This document shows, piece after piece, positions 22,822-31,858 of a DNA stretch of 47,643 nt. Position 1 is the first letter of the stretch. The number at the start of each line of letters is the position of its first letter. The notes below the pieces were generated by a model, which searched no databases, was not told where the DNA came from, and worked only from the letters and a program-made list of their open reading frames with translations. A program made the translations under genes and the position numbers. Source of the stretch: an uncultured Dorea sp. GTDB lineage: Bacteria > Bacillota > Clostridia > Lachnospirales > Lachnospiraceae. The DNA lies in contig CAJTZE010000026.1 in the NCBI GenBank assembly GCA_910584265.1, positions 1 through 47,643 of the forward strand, read 5' to 3'.

Positions 22822-24195
22822 ATGAAGAAGAGTACTTTAAAGAGAGTGTTCGCGGCTACAGTTTCAGCGGCAATGGTGATGTCCCTTGCGGCCTGTGGCG
22901 GGTCAAAGAAGGCGGTTGAGAAACAGGAAATTGATTTGACGATCGACCAGATCAAATTGGGAGAGGATTATACAGATATCGAAGCGGATCTGAAATTCCT
23001 GACCCATAAGACGGATGTAATTGATACAACATTTAGTGAGTACATAACAGAATTTCAGAAATTGTATCCGAATGTTAACATTGAATATGAAGGAATCACA
23101 GATTATGCAAATGATATTACCACACGCCTTACCACCGGCGACTGGGGAGATATCTGTATGGTACCTATGACGGTTGACAAAGATGAGCTGGAAAATTACT
23201 TCACAAAGCTGGGCGACAAGGCGGCGCTTGCAGGCACATATGAAGAGAATATGCTGAATAACTACGCATATCAGGATAATGTATACGGTATTCCGTCCAT
23301 GGCGAACGTGCAGGGTATTGTATACAATAAGAAAGTTTTTGAAGATGCGGGAGTCACAGAGCTGCCAAAGACACCGGATGATTTTCTGGATGCACTGCAG
23401 GCAATCAAGGATAAGACGGATGCCATTCCGCTGTACACCAATTTTGCGGCCGGCTGGACTATGACAGCATGGGATGCCAATATTGACGGCGGCGCAACAG
23501 GAGACCCGGACTTTGCAAATACCGGGCTTACCAAGGGAGAAAATCCATTTGCAGACAGAGGGGACGGAACCGGTCCTTATGCAGTATACAATACCTTATA
23601 TGAAGCAGTGAAGAGGGGACTTACAGAGGAAGACCCGACTACGACTGACTGGGAAGGCAGCAAGGGTATGCTGAACGCAGGAGAGATCGGCTGCATGGTA
23701 CTCGGCTCATGGTCGATCGTACAGATGCAGCAGGCCGGCGATAACGGGGATGATATTGGATTTATGGCGTTCCCGATCACGGTTGACGGACAGCAGTATG
23801 CGGCGGCCGGACCGGATTACAATTACGGTATCAACTGCAACAGCTCCTCAGATAATCAGATTGCGGCAATGTGCTATATCAAATGGCTCGTAGAGGAATC
23901 TGGATTCGCACAGGGCGAAGGCGGACTTTCTGTGGTAAGTACAGACGAATATCCAGAGGCGTTGACTGCATTAGAGGGAATTGAGCTTGTGGTAAATAAT
24001 CCGGCGGCATCAGGCGAAGAGAATCTGTTTAATGATGTGAACAATGATTCCGAACTTGGAATTAATGTCTCTGGAGCGGTTCCGACTCAGGTTGTAGAGG
24101 AAGCGGTATCAGGCTCGAAGACGATGGAAGATATGGCCGCAGAGTGGAATGAAAAATGGACGGCGGCACAGGAATCAAACGGCGTTGAATACTAA
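22822..24195 (+). CDS. Sugar ABC transporter substrate-binding lipoprotein (manno-oligosaccharide)
   Basis: Family 1 solute-binding protein, 457 aa, the first gene of the mannan operon. The signal STLKRVFAATVSAAMVMS plus LAAC gives a lipidated Cys near residue 24. The mature protein contains FSEYITEFQKLYPNVNIEYE, the VYGIPSMANVQGIVYNKK hinge segment and LGSWSIVQMQQAGDNGDD. The start is ATG 22822 because AAAAGGAG lies at 22807-22814; the longer frame begins inside the operator region. By analogy to the Roseburia mannan locus it should bind beta-1,4-manno-oligosaccharides, decorated or not. The specificity is inferred entirely from its operon. Confidence 0.88.
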   Translation: MKKSTLKRVFAATVSAAMVMSLAACGGSKKAVEKQEIDLTIDQIKLGEDYTDIEADLKFLTHKTDVIDTTFSEYITEFQKLYPNVNIEYEGITDYANDITTRLTTGDWGDICMVPMTVDKDELENYFTKLGDKAALAGTYEENMLNNYAYQDNVYGIPSMANVQGIVYNKKVFEDAGVTELPKTPDDFLDALQAIKDKTDAIPLYTNFAAGWTMTAWDANIDGGATGDPDFANTGLTKGENPFADRGDGTGPYAVYNTLYEAVKRGLTEEDPTTTDWEGSKGMLNAGEIGCMVLGSWSIVQMQQAGDNGDDIGFMAFPITVDGQQYAAAGPDYNYGINCNSSSDNQIAAMCYIKWLVEESGFAQGEGGLSVVSTDEYPEALTALEGIELVVNNPAASGEENLFNDVNNDSELGINVSGAVPTQVVEEAVSGSKTMEDMAAEWNEKWTAAQESNGVEY

Positions 24196-24203
24196 AGAGA
24201 ACA

Positions 24204-24227
24204 GGCGGGGTGAGGGCTTGCCCCGCC
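24204..24227 (+). other. GC-rich mRNA hairpin after the binding-protein gene
   Basis: GGCGGGG at 24204-24210 pairs with CCCCGCC at 24221-24227, with no T run after it. Position and type match the hairpin at 10654 in the fructosamine operon. It is a likely stabiliser of the binding-protein message. Confidence 0.65.
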
Positions 24228-24258
24228 GTTCCGGTCAGGAAAGGAGAGTGTGGGATTG

Positions 24259-25236
24259 ATGAACGAGAAGAAAAGTTTTAAGGCGTGGATCCAGTCGGGA
24301 AAAGTAAACCGGAAGCTTTGTATTATTGTCTTTATGTTAGTACCGGTAGCGTTGCTTCTTATTTTTACATATATACCGTTCTTTAAGATGATTGGGTTTA
24401 GCTTTTACGATATGAAATATATCGGCGACAGAGAGTTTGTAGGGCTGCAGAATTATGTTGAGGTATTTACGAGAAAGGATTGTTTCCAGGCATTAAAGCT
24501 TAGCTTGTACTATATCGTTGCTTCCTTTATCCAGCTTGCACTTGCGCTGTATTTTGCATCTGTACTGAGCTTTAAGGTAAAGGGCGGAGGCGTGTTCAAG
24601 GGATTGATGTTCTTCCCATATCTGGTATGCGGTATCGCGGTAGGTTTTATCTTCAAGTTCTTTTATACCAGAGGATTCGTGCTGGATACGGTTCTGCAGT
24701 GGTGCGGGTTTAATCTGGAAAATCTGCCATACTGGTTAAAGGATACGAGTATCAATAATATCTCGGTTGCCGCAACCTCTATCTGGAGATATATGGGACA
24801 GGGTATGGTTATGTTTATCGGTGCGATTATGTCGGTGGACGCTTCTCTTTATGAAGCGGGGGATATTGACGGCGCGAACAGCTTCCAGAAGTTTTTCTAT
24901 ATTATTCTGCCGAATATCAAAACGATTATTGTGCTGAACATGATCCTTTCAATCACAGGTTCTCTGAGCGTATTCGAGCCGCCTTATGTTATTACCGGCG
25001 GTGACTTTGGAACAGGAACGTACTTTGTTATTATGAATAAGCTGGCCCACGAGAGCCAGAAAGTAGGTCTGGCATCTGCCATGGCGGTCGTTCTGCTTGG
25101 ACTGATTATGATTGCGACACTTATCCAAAAGGGTGTTGAGAAATATTACTTCGGCGTAGGGGATCAGGAATCCATCCGAGAAGTCAGAAAGCGTAAAAAA
25201 CGTCAGGAATTAGAAGCAAAGGGAGGTGCCAGATAA
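24259..25236 (+). CDS. Sugar ABC transporter permease, MalF type (mannan locus)
   Basis: A 325-aa CUT1 permease with six predicted membrane segments starting at LCIIVFMLVPVALLLIFTYI. The ATPase-contact loop reads YEAGDIDGANSFQKFFYIIL. A basic C-terminal tail (RKRKKRQELEAKG) is exposed to the cytoplasm. The start is uncertain between TTG 24256 and ATG 24259; AAGGAGA at 24241-24247 serves either. Its stop overlaps the ATG of the next permease by one base, so translation is coupled. Confidence 0.88.
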   Translation: MNEKKSFKAWIQSGKVNRKLCIIVFMLVPVALLLIFTYIPFFKMIGFSFYDMKYIGDREFVGLQNYVEVFTRKDCFQALKLSLYYIVASFIQLALALYFASVLSFKVKGGGVFKGLMFFPYLVCGIAVGFIFKFFYTRGFVLDTVLQWCGFNLENLPYWLKDTSINNISVAATSIWRYMGQGMVMFIGAIMSVDASLYEAGDIDGANSFQKFFYIILPNIKTIIVLNMILSITGSLSVFEPPYVITGGDFGTGTYFVIMNKLAHESQKVGLASAMAVVLLGLIMIATLIQKGVEKYYFGVGDQESIREVRKRKKRQELEAKGGAR

Positions 25237-26081
25237 TGTCAGGGGCAAAAGCTAAAAAAATAATAGTTTCCATATTGAAATATTTTACTTTGATATTAGG
25301 GGCATTTATTTCCGTGCTTCCGATCGTAGTCTGTGTCATCACGGCATTTAAGACGCCAGAGGAATATGCTGCTACGAATGTTATGACGCTTCCGGAGAGC
25401 TGGGCTTATTTTGAGAACTTTGTGCAGGCGTGGTCGCAGGCAAATATGGGGATTGCTTTTAGGAATTCGATTATTATTCTGGTTTGTGTACTTGCCGGTT
25501 CTATTCTGACCGGTTCTATGCTTGCCTACGTGCTCAGCCGTTTTAAATTCAAGGGCAACGGCCTTATCAGAAACATGTTTCTGTTTGCTTCGCTGCTTCC
25601 GGGTATTGCGATGCAGGTGTCTGTATATCAGATCATGTACAGCCTTGGATGGATCAACTTCCTGCCGGGATACATTATCATGATGTGCGGTACGGATATC
25701 ATTTCAATTTACATTTTTATCCAGTTCTTTGAGAATATTCCGGATTCACTGGATGAATCGGCAATTATGGATGGATGTACTTATTTTGGCGTATTTTTCA
25801 GAATCCTGTTCCCGCTGCTGAAACCAGCGATCGTAACGGTTATGATTCTGAAGGGCGTAAGCGTTTATAACGAATATTATACAGCGAATCTTTATCTGCA
25901 GGATAAGAACAGGCTGGTTACGGTTGCAACATCTTTGTTTAAATTTACAGGTCCTTTGGGAAATCAGTATAACTACATCTGCGCAGGTGTAATTATTACA
26001 ATGATTCCTGCCTTGATCGTCTTTATCTTATGTCAGAAACAGATTTACGGCGGACTGGCTGCGGGAGCTGTAAAAGGCTAG
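25236..26081 (+). CDS. Sugar ABC transporter permease, MalG type (mannan locus)
   Basis: A 281-aa second permease with six predicted membrane segments. The EAA-type loop reads DESAIMDGCTYFGVFFRILF and the C-terminus ends QIYGGLAAGAVKG, which is conserved in MalG-type subunits. It starts in a TAATG overlap with the preceding permease, behind GGGAGG. No ATPase gene accompanies it. Together with the two previous genes it forms the importer that supplies oligosaccharides to the cytoplasmic phosphorylases. Confidence 0.88.
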   Translation: MSGAKAKKIIVSILKYFTLILGAFISVLPIVVCVITAFKTPEEYAATNVMTLPESWAYFENFVQAWSQANMGIAFRNSIIILVCVLAGSILTGSMLAYVLSRFKFKGNGLIRNMFLFASLLPGIAMQVSVYQIMYSLGWINFLPGYIIMMCGTDIISIYIFIQFFENIPDSLDESAIMDGCTYFGVFFRILFPLLKPAIVTVMILKGVSVYNEYYTANLYLQDKNRLVTVATSLFKFTGPLGNQYNYICAGVIITMIPALIVFILCQKQIYGGLAAGAVKG

Positions 26082-26109
26082 TAAAAATATGGACTATGGA
26101 GGAACGATC

Positions 26110-27135
26110 ATGAGTGAAGTTAAAATTATCGGGGCATCTGTACCGAATGTGCCCTGGCAGGAGAGACCGGATGACAAAAAGGCATGGATGCCGGTGTGGC
26201 GGTACAGTGAAAATCCGATTATCGGGCGTAATCCCGCAGAAGGCGTTGCGCGGATTTTCAACAGCGCGGTCATGCCCTACAAAGGAGAATTTATCGGCGT
26301 ATTCCGCGGTGAGCAGACAAATGGAATTCCATATATTTATCTTGGAAGAAGTAAGGATGCTGTCTGCTGGGACTTTGAAAAGAATAAAATACCATTTAAG
26401 GATGAAGCGGGAAATGATTTTATGCCGAAGTATGCATACGACCCAAGGCTGGTAAAAGTAGAGGATACCTATTATATTATCTGGTGTCAGGACTTTTATG
26501 GCGCCTCCATAGGAGTTGCGAAAACACAGGACTTTGAGACATTTACAAGAATTGAAAATCCGTTTCTTCCGTTCAATAGAAATGCAGTGCTGTTCCCGAG
26601 AAAGGTAAACGGAAAGTTCTTAATGCTGTCGCGCCCCAGCGACAGCGGGCATACTCCCTTCGGCGATATCTTTATTTCAGAAAGTAAGGATATGGTATAC
26701 TGGGGAAGGCACCGCCATGTGATGGGAAAAGGAAACGAATGGTGGCAGAACGTGAAGATTGGCGGCGGAGCGGCGCCGATTGAGACAAGTGAAGGATGGC
26801 TTCTGTTCTATCATGGCGTAACCGGAACCTGCAACGGATATGTGTACAGTATTGGCGGCGCCATTCTGGACATTGACGAGCCGTCGATTGTTAAGTACCG
26901 TTGTGATACATTTCTTCTAACGCCGGAGGAGTGGTACGAAGAGCGCGGATTTGTGCCGAACGTAACATTCCCCTGTGCGACGATCCACGATGCGGACAGC
27001 GGAAAGATTGCGATATATTATGGAGCCGCAGATACCTATGTGGGCCTTGCTTTTACGAAGGTTGACGAAGTGACGGAGTATATCAAGGAGCATAGCGTTG
27101 TTACGGCAGAAGACGCCGAGATTGGAAGAAGATAG
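26110..27135 (+). CDS. GH130 phosphorylase, probable beta-1,4-manno-oligosaccharide phosphorylase (subfamily 2)
   Basis: Cytoplasmic inverting phosphorylase that should release mannose-1-phosphate from the non-reducing end of beta-1,4-manno-oligosaccharides. The 341-aa five-bladed beta-propeller has NPIIGRNPAEGVARIFNSAV early. The probable general acid is Asp111 in YDPRLVKVEDTYYI. Phosphate- and sugar-contact segments follow: RNAVLFPRKVNGKFLMLSRP, GGGAAPIETSEGWLLFYHGV, and ATIHDADSGKIAIYYGAADT near the end. The length and YDPR motif fit GH130_2 (RaMP2-like). The start is ATG 26110 with GGAGGA at 26098. It is followed by the 2-epimerase and a subfamily 1 phosphorylase, the standard mannan trio. 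Confidence 0.85.
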   Translation: MSEVKIIGASVPNVPWQERPDDKKAWMPVWRYSENPIIGRNPAEGVARIFNSAVMPYKGEFIGVFRGEQTNGIPYIYLGRSKDAVCWDFEKNKIPFKDEAGNDFMPKYAYDPRLVKVEDTYYIIWCQDFYGASIGVAKTQDFETFTRIENPFLPFNRNAVLFPRKVNGKFLMLSRPSDSGHTPFGDIFISESKDMVYWGRHRHVMGKGNEWWQNVKIGGGAAPIETSEGWLLFYHGVTGTCNGYVYSIGGAILDIDEPSIVKYRCDTFLLTPEEWYEERGFVPNVTFPCATIHDADSGKIAIYYGAADTYVGLAFTKVDEVTEYIKEHSVVTAEDAEIGRR

Positions 27136-27153
27136 AAAATTTGGAGGAAAACC

Positions 27154-28326
27154 ATGCTGATAACAGAAGTAAAAAGGCATTTGGAAACAGACATTATACC
27201 ATTCTGGCAGGGCATGAAGGATGAAGTATACGGAGGATTCTACGGATTTCTGGATTTTGATCTGAATCTGGATAAAGAGGCTGTAAAGGGCTGTATTTTA
27301 AACAGCAGGATCCTCTGGTTTTTCTCCAATGCATATCTGGTTCTTGGAGAAAAGGAGCTTCTTTGGAGCGCGCGCCATGCATTCCTGTTTTTGAAGGAAC
27401 ACTGTCTGGACAGGGAGTACGGCGGGGTTTACTGGTCGCTTACCTATAAAGGTGAGCCGGAGGATACTACAAAACATACGTACAATCAGGCATTTGCCAT
27501 CTATGCGCTTTCTTCTTATTATGATGCGTCAGGGGATGAAGAAGCCTTGGAAACCGCAAGAAGCCTTTACTATCTCGTGGAAGAAAAATGTAAGGATGAA
27601 TACGGTTATCTGGAAGCCTTTACAAGAAGCTTTGAACCGGCGGATAATGATAAGCTGTCCGAAAATGGAGTGATGGCGGAAAAGACGATGAATACTCTGT
27701 TGCATGTATTTGAGGCATATACAGAATTGTACCGCGTGACAGGAGATAAATACGTGGCAGACAACCTTCGGTTTATGCTGGATATCATGGCGGAAAAGAT
27801 TTATAATCCGGAGCTTGGCAGGCAGGAGGTTTTCTTTGACAGAACATGGAATACATTGATTGATCTATATTCCTACGGACATGATATAGAAACCGCCTGG
27901 CTGATAGATAGAGGGCTGGAGATACTTGGAGATGCTTCTTATAAAAAGAAGCTGGGGCAGATTACAAAGACTATTACGGAAAATATCTATAAAACAGCCT
28001 ACATAGACCATTCGCTGGTAAATGAAGCGGAGAACGGCGTAGTTGATACGACCCGCGTCTGGTGGGTACAGGCGGAAGCGGTGGTAGGATTCTTAAATGG
28101 ATACCAGAAACAGCCGGAGAAGAAAGAATATTTGGAGGCGGCGGAAGATATCTGGAGCTATATCCGGGAATACCTGATTGATAAGAGGGCGGGCTCGGAA
28201 TGGTTTTCCGGTCTGGATAAGGATAGAAAACCAATTGAGAAACCGATCGTGGAACCATGGAAATGTCCGTATCATAACGGAAGAATGTGCTTCGAGGTAA
28301 TAAGGAGGCTTAAGGATGCTTCATAA
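27154..28326 (+). CDS. Cellobiose/mannobiose 2-epimerase (AGE family)
   Basis: Converts the reducing-end mannose of beta-1,4-mannobiose to glucose, giving mannosyl-glucose for the downstream GH130_1 enzyme. The 390-aa (alpha/alpha)6-barrel of the N-acylglucosamine 2-epimerase superfamily shows YGGFYGFLDFDLN near residue 26, NSRILWFFSNAY, REYGGVYWSLTYKG, KHTYNQAFAIYALS, the catalytic-His segment YGHDIETAWL and the C-terminal WKCPYHNGRMCFEV with the second catalytic His. These match cellobiose 2-epimerases better than GlcNAc 2-epimerases. GGAGG precedes ATG 27154. Its 3' end overlaps the next gene by 11 bases, which indicates tight coupling. Confidence 0.87.
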   Translation: MLITEVKRHLETDIIPFWQGMKDEVYGGFYGFLDFDLNLDKEAVKGCILNSRILWFFSNAYLVLGEKELLWSARHAFLFLKEHCLDREYGGVYWSLTYKGEPEDTTKHTYNQAFAIYALSSYYDASGDEEALETARSLYYLVEEKCKDEYGYLEAFTRSFEPADNDKLSENGVMAEKTMNTLLHVFEAYTELYRVTGDKYVADNLRFMLDIMAEKIYNPELGRQEVFFDRTWNTLIDLYSYGHDIETAWLIDRGLEILGDASYKKKLGQITKTITENIYKTAYIDHSLVNEAENGVVDTTRVWWVQAEAVVGFLNGYQKQPEKKEYLEAAEDIWSYIREYLIDKRAGSEWFSGLDKDRKPIEKPIVEPWKCPYHNGRMCFEVIRRLKDAS

Positions 28327-29479
28327 ACAATATTATGTGGAACAGGCAAAGGTAGAGAAGCTGATTGCCAGAAAGAATCAAAAAAGCAGCTATTATAACG
28401 GAATCTATGACAGATATGAATATCCGGTGCTGACAAGAGAATTTGCGCCGGTTCACTGGAGATATGATTTGGATGAGAAGACGAATCCATATTTTATGGA
28501 GCGTCTGGGAATTAATGCGGTCATGAACTCAGGGGCTGTCGAGCTGAATGGAAAGTACTATCTGGTCGTCCGCGTGGAGGGAAATGACAGGAAATCCTTT
28601 TTTGCAGTGGCAGAGAGCGAGACAGGGATCGATGGATTCCGTTTCTGGGATTATCCGGTGATCCTGCCGGATACCTGCCCGGAGGAAACCAACGTATACG
28701 ACATGCGCCTTACAAAGCATGAGGACGGCTGGATTTATGGGCTGTTCTGCTCGGAAAGTAAGGAGAAGGACAACCCGGATCTGTCTGCGGCGGTTGCGGA
28801 AGCCGGAATTGTCAGGACGAAGGATTTAAAGACTTGGGAGCGTCTGGATAATCTGAAGACGCTCCGCTCGCCCCAGCAGAGAAATGTGGCGCTGCATCCG
28901 GAGTTCGTAGATGGGAAATACGCGTTTTATACCCGGCCGATGGATGGATTTATCGAGACCGGAAGCGGCGGAGGTATCGGGTTTGGACTGTGCGGGGATA
29001 TCTGCCATGCGGTGATTGATGAAGAAAAGATTATCAGCAGACGGATTTATCACACGCTGACCGAGTCGAAAAACGGCGCCGGCGCACCTCCGATCAAGGG
29101 GAAGAAATGCTGGATACACATCGCGCACGGCGTCCGCAATACAGCTGCGGGTCTTCGTTATGTACTCTATGCGTTTGGAACGGATCTGCAAGATCCTTCC
29201 AGAGTAATCGCAGAGCCTTCGGGGGTCTTTCTGGTACCGCTTGGAAACGAACGGGTCGGGGATGTGTCGAATGTGGTATTTACCAATGGAGCGATAGCAA
29301 AGGAAAACGGAGAAGTATATATTTATTATGCTTCCTGTGATACCAGAATGCATGTGGCATCTACCACAATTGACAAGCTGGAGGATTATCTGTTTGCAAC
29401 GCCTAAGGATCCGCTCCGTTCGCCGGATTGTGTCAGACAGAGATGTGAAATGATACGAAAAAATCTTGAACTTTTATAA
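28316..29479 (+). CDS. GH130 phosphorylase, probable 4-O-beta-mannosyl-glucose phosphorylase (subfamily 1)
   Basis: Should phosphorolyse beta-1,4-mannosyl-glucose to mannose-1-phosphate and glucose in the cytoplasm. The 387-aa protein has the length of the characterised GH130_1 enzymes. It contains FMERLGINAVMNSGAVELNG near residue 60 and the general-acid Asp129 in NVYDMRLTKHEDGW. Further segments are SPQQRNVALHPEFVDGKYAF, the GSGGGIGFGLCGD loop, GAGAPPIKGKKCWIHIAHGV and the C-terminal YYASCDTRMHVAST. DMRL rather than DPR at the acid site separates it from the first GH130 gene. Its ATG lies inside the epimerase gene. The end product glucose fits the sugar kinase domain later in the operon. 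Confidence 0.88.
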   Translation: MLHKQYYVEQAKVEKLIARKNQKSSYYNGIYDRYEYPVLTREFAPVHWRYDLDEKTNPYFMERLGINAVMNSGAVELNGKYYLVVRVEGNDRKSFFAVAESETGIDGFRFWDYPVILPDTCPEETNVYDMRLTKHEDGWIYGLFCSESKEKDNPDLSAAVAEAGIVRTKDLKTWERLDNLKTLRSPQQRNVALHPEFVDGKYAFYTRPMDGFIETGSGGGIGFGLCGDICHAVIDEEKIISRRIYHTLTESKNGAGAPPIKGKKCWIHIAHGVRNTAAGLRYVLYAFGTDLQDPSRVIAEPSGVFLVPLGNERVGDVSNVVFTNGAIAKENGEVYIYYASCDTRMHVASTTIDKLEDYLFATPKDPLRSPDCVRQRCEMIRKNLELL

Positions 29480-29491
29480 AAGGACTTACGA

Positions 29492-29511
29492 GACTGCGCT
29501 TCGGCGCAGTC
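29492..29511 (+). other. UUCG tetraloop hairpin in the operon mRNA
   Basis: GACTGCGC at 29492-29499 and GCGCAGTC at 29504-29511 form a perfect 8-bp stem capped by the very stable cUUCGg tetraloop, just after the GH130_1 stop. A pyrimidine and then A-rich sequence follows instead of Ts, so it looks like an RNA stabiliser or processing site separating two expression zones. Confidence 0.65.
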
Positions 29512-29546
29512 CCTCCAAAAAAATCAGAGGAGTGATGGGGATTCCT

Positions 29547-30215
29547 ATGAAAAACTATATTGAAGACATACGGGAAAAAACCTCCGGGATGAGCAGGAAT
29601 GAAGCGTGCGCCTATGTGTGGACGTATTATTGGTATCATATTCTGGGAATTTTAGCCATCATTGCTCTGATTCTTTTGTTTGCGCCGCATTATGGATCCG
29701 GCAATAAGAAGCCGCTGTTTACCTGTATCCTGGTTAACCAGGAAGCGGATCAGAACAGAATACAGGATGCGGCAGAGGAGTTCGCGGAATATGCGGGGCT
29801 CCAGGAAGAGCGGGTGCTGATTACTTCGGACTATACATTTTCTTACGGAGAGGTAAGGCTGGAAGGCGTGAATGAAGGATCCTATGAGAAGTTTTTCTTT
29901 CAGTGGCGGAATGAGGAAATTGATGCCGCTATCCTTCCGGAAAGCTTTTATATACATGTGAAGGAAATGGGCGGGGAGTTCCGCGTACTGGAAGAGACGC
30001 AGGGACTTACGCCCTATATGGACGGGAATTCCTGCAGGGCGGTCCTGCTTGGGAATGACAGTTTTACAGAGAGGGTAAGCGGAAAGAAGGACGAGAAGCT
30101 TCTGCTTGCTTTTCCGGATAACGGGAAGCATGAGGAAGCGTGCGGACTGTTTTTGCAATATTTGAAGAACATAGAAAGAGAGGGAGAGGAGCTTGAAACA
30201 ATTTTCAACGGATAA
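29547..30215 (+). CDS. Single-pass membrane protein of unknown function
   Basis: I do not recognise this 222-aa protein. It has a cytoplasmic N-terminal segment of about 33 residues (KNYIEDIREKTSGMSRNEAC) and then one hydrophobic helix at about 34-53 (ILGILAIIALILLFAPHYG). The remaining 170 residues should be extracytoplasmic; they are acidic and without cysteine pairs that would suggest a known fold. The tail QDAAEEFAEYAGLQEERVLI and FFFQWRNEEIDAAILPES have a faint substrate-binding-like flavour. The start may be ATG 29547 or ATG 29535. It overlaps the DUF624 gene by 23 bases, and such pairs occur in Lachnospiraceae sugar loci. A role in assembling or sensing the transporter is a guess. Confidence 0.7.
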   Translation: MKNYIEDIREKTSGMSRNEACAYVWTYYWYHILGILAIIALILLFAPHYGSGNKKPLFTCILVNQEADQNRIQDAAEEFAEYAGLQEERVLITSDYTFSYGEVRLEGVNEGSYEKFFFQWRNEEIDAAILPESFYIHVKEMGGEFRVLEETQGLTPYMDGNSCRAVLLGNDSFTERVSGKKDEKLLLAFPDNGKHEEACGLFLQYLKNIEREGEELETIFNG

Positions 30216-30831
30216 TCGATTTTTTGATTGTATGGGGAATATCGGTGATTGGATCATTCTGAATATCCTGTTTGTGTTTACCTCCCTTCCGGTGATTACA
30301 ATCGGCATGTCGCTTACAGCAATGTATCAGGCGGCATTGCGCCGGAGCAGGGGAGAGGGCATTTATATGGTAAGAGAGTATTTTCAGGCCTGCCGGACGG
30401 AGTGGAAGCAGAGTACAAAGCTGTGGCTGATTTTTTTGTTTACAGGAGGCATTCTTTTGTTTGATATGCTGTACTCCAAAAATCTGTGGAGCTCCCTGAA
30501 TATTGCAATTGGCTGTCTGGCGGTAATCTGGTGCTTTGTATTCTGCTATGCATTCCCGCTGCAGGCGAGATTTGAAAACAATATAAAGAATACGCTGAGG
30601 AATGCGCTTCTGCTTGCAGTTAAGAATCTGCCGTATACACTTATCATGGTTCTTTTGAACAGCATTCCGGCTGTCTGCATCGCGGCAGGCGTATTTGCAG
30701 TGCAGATGGCAGTGCCTATTTACTGTGCAATAGGATTTTCTCTTACAGCAAGAATAAACAGTATATTTTTGACAAAGATTTTCAGGGTGTTTGAGAAGGA
30801 GGAGCAAAATGCGGATTTATCCAGACCATAA
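30193..30831 (+). CDS. DUF624 (YesL-like) integral membrane protein in the mannan locus
   Basis: A 212-aa polytopic membrane protein, paralogue of the DUF624 gene at 15538. Shared family marks are WIILNILFVFTSLPVITIG near residue 20, the central EWKQSTKLWLIF, FPLQARFENNIKNTLRNALL and a final TARINSIFLTKIFRVF. Translation starts at TTG 30193, well served by GGGAGAGGAG and coupled to the overlapping upstream gene. The 3' end in turn overlaps the CE2-like gene by 23 bases. DUF624 genes accompany CUT1 sugar importers, but the molecular role is not established. Confidence 0.83.
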   Translation: MKQFSTDNRFFDCMGNIGDWIILNILFVFTSLPVITIGMSLTAMYQAALRRSRGEGIYMVREYFQACRTEWKQSTKLWLIFLFTGGILLFDMLYSKNLWSSLNIAIGCLAVIWCFVFCYAFPLQARFENNIKNTLRNALLLAVKNLPYTLIMVLLNSIPAVCIAAGVFAVQMAVPIYCAIGFSLTARINSIFLTKIFRVFEKEEQNADLSRP

Positions 30832-31858
30832 GGAGCTTGTATATACCGGAAGAATAGACTGGAGTAACCAGAGGGAACCGATTTTTGTGTATCCTTGTAC
30901 CTCAGTGGAAATGAGGTTTACCGGGAGTCTGCTCAAGCTCTACATTAAGAATTATCATGCATATTGGGACAACTATCTGGGATGTATTCTTGATGGAAAG
31001 CAGATGAAGTATCTGCTTCCTGAGACCGGGACGATAGCGTTAGAGGTTGAAGTGGAGCAGACGCAGAAGGAGGAGCATGAGCTTCTGATCTTCAAGAGAC
31101 AGGACGCCTGCCATGAATTTGCATTTCTGGGCGTGGAAATCGGGGATGGAGAACGGCTCTTAAAGCCGCCTGCCGTACCGGAGCGGAGGATAGAAGTATA
31201 TGGGGATTCCGTGTCTGCCGGCGAGGTGTCGGAGGCGGAAGACTATGTGGGGAAGGAAGACCCGGAGCATAACGGAGAGTATTCCAATAGCTGGTACTCG
31301 TATGCATGGATGACGGCAAGAAGGCTGAATGCCCGGATACAGGATATTGCTCAGGGCGGAATTGCCCTTATGGATGGAACGGGATGGTTTCACGCGCCGG
31401 ATTATGTAGGCATGGAGAGTGCATGGGACAAAATCCACTATAATCCGGATTTTGGAAAAATGATGGAATGGGATTTTACCAGATACATTCCGCAGGCAGT
31501 GATTGTTGCAATCGGGCAGAATGACAGCAATCCTGAGGATTATATGAAAGAGGATTATGACGGAGAGAAGGCTGTGAAATGGAGGGAGCATTATAAGTGT
31601 TTTCTTGGAGGGCTTAGAGAGAAGTATCCGGAAGCGCAGATTGTCTGCTGTACAACTCTTCTGCGCCATGACAGGGCGTGGGATATGGCTGTCGGGCAGG
31701 CGGTTAAAGAGCTTGGGGATGATAAAATTACCCAGTTTCTCTTTCGGCGTAACGGAAGCGGTACTCCTGGCCACTTAAGGATTCCAGAGGCGGAAGAAAT
31801 GGCAGAAGAGCTGTCCGCTTATATAGAAGGGCTTGATATAGAAGGATGGGATTTGTAA
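30809..31858 (+). CDS. CE2-like carbohydrate acetyl esterase
   Basis: Predicted O-acetyl esterase that deacetylates imported (gluco)manno-oligosaccharides. The 349-aa protein has a jelly-roll N-terminal domain (about 1-125: YTGRIDWSNQREPIFVYPCT, FTGSLLKLYIKNYH) and an SGNH hydrolase domain starting at RRIEVYGDSVSAGE, with nucleophile Ser134. AIGQNDSNPEDY supplies the block III Asn, and the late GHLRIPEAEEMAEEL should hold the catalytic His. This two-domain layout is that of family CE2. No signal peptide, so it acts in the cytoplasm. The start is ATG 30809 after AAGGAGGA at 30797-30804. It pairs with the CE17-like gene, as in the Roseburia mannan locus. Confidence 0.83.
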   Translation: MRIYPDHKELVYTGRIDWSNQREPIFVYPCTSVEMRFTGSLLKLYIKNYHAYWDNYLGCILDGKQMKYLLPETGTIALEVEVEQTQKEEHELLIFKRQDACHEFAFLGVEIGDGERLLKPPAVPERRIEVYGDSVSAGEVSEAEDYVGKEDPEHNGEYSNSWYSYAWMTARRLNARIQDIAQGGIALMDGTGWFHAPDYVGMESAWDKIHYNPDFGKMMEWDFTRYIPQAVIVAIGQNDSNPEDYMKEDYDGEKAVKWREHYKCFLGGLREKYPEAQIVCCTTLLRHDRAWDMAVGQAVKELGDDKITQFLFRRNGSGTPGHLRIPEAEEMAEELSAYIEGLDIEGWDL

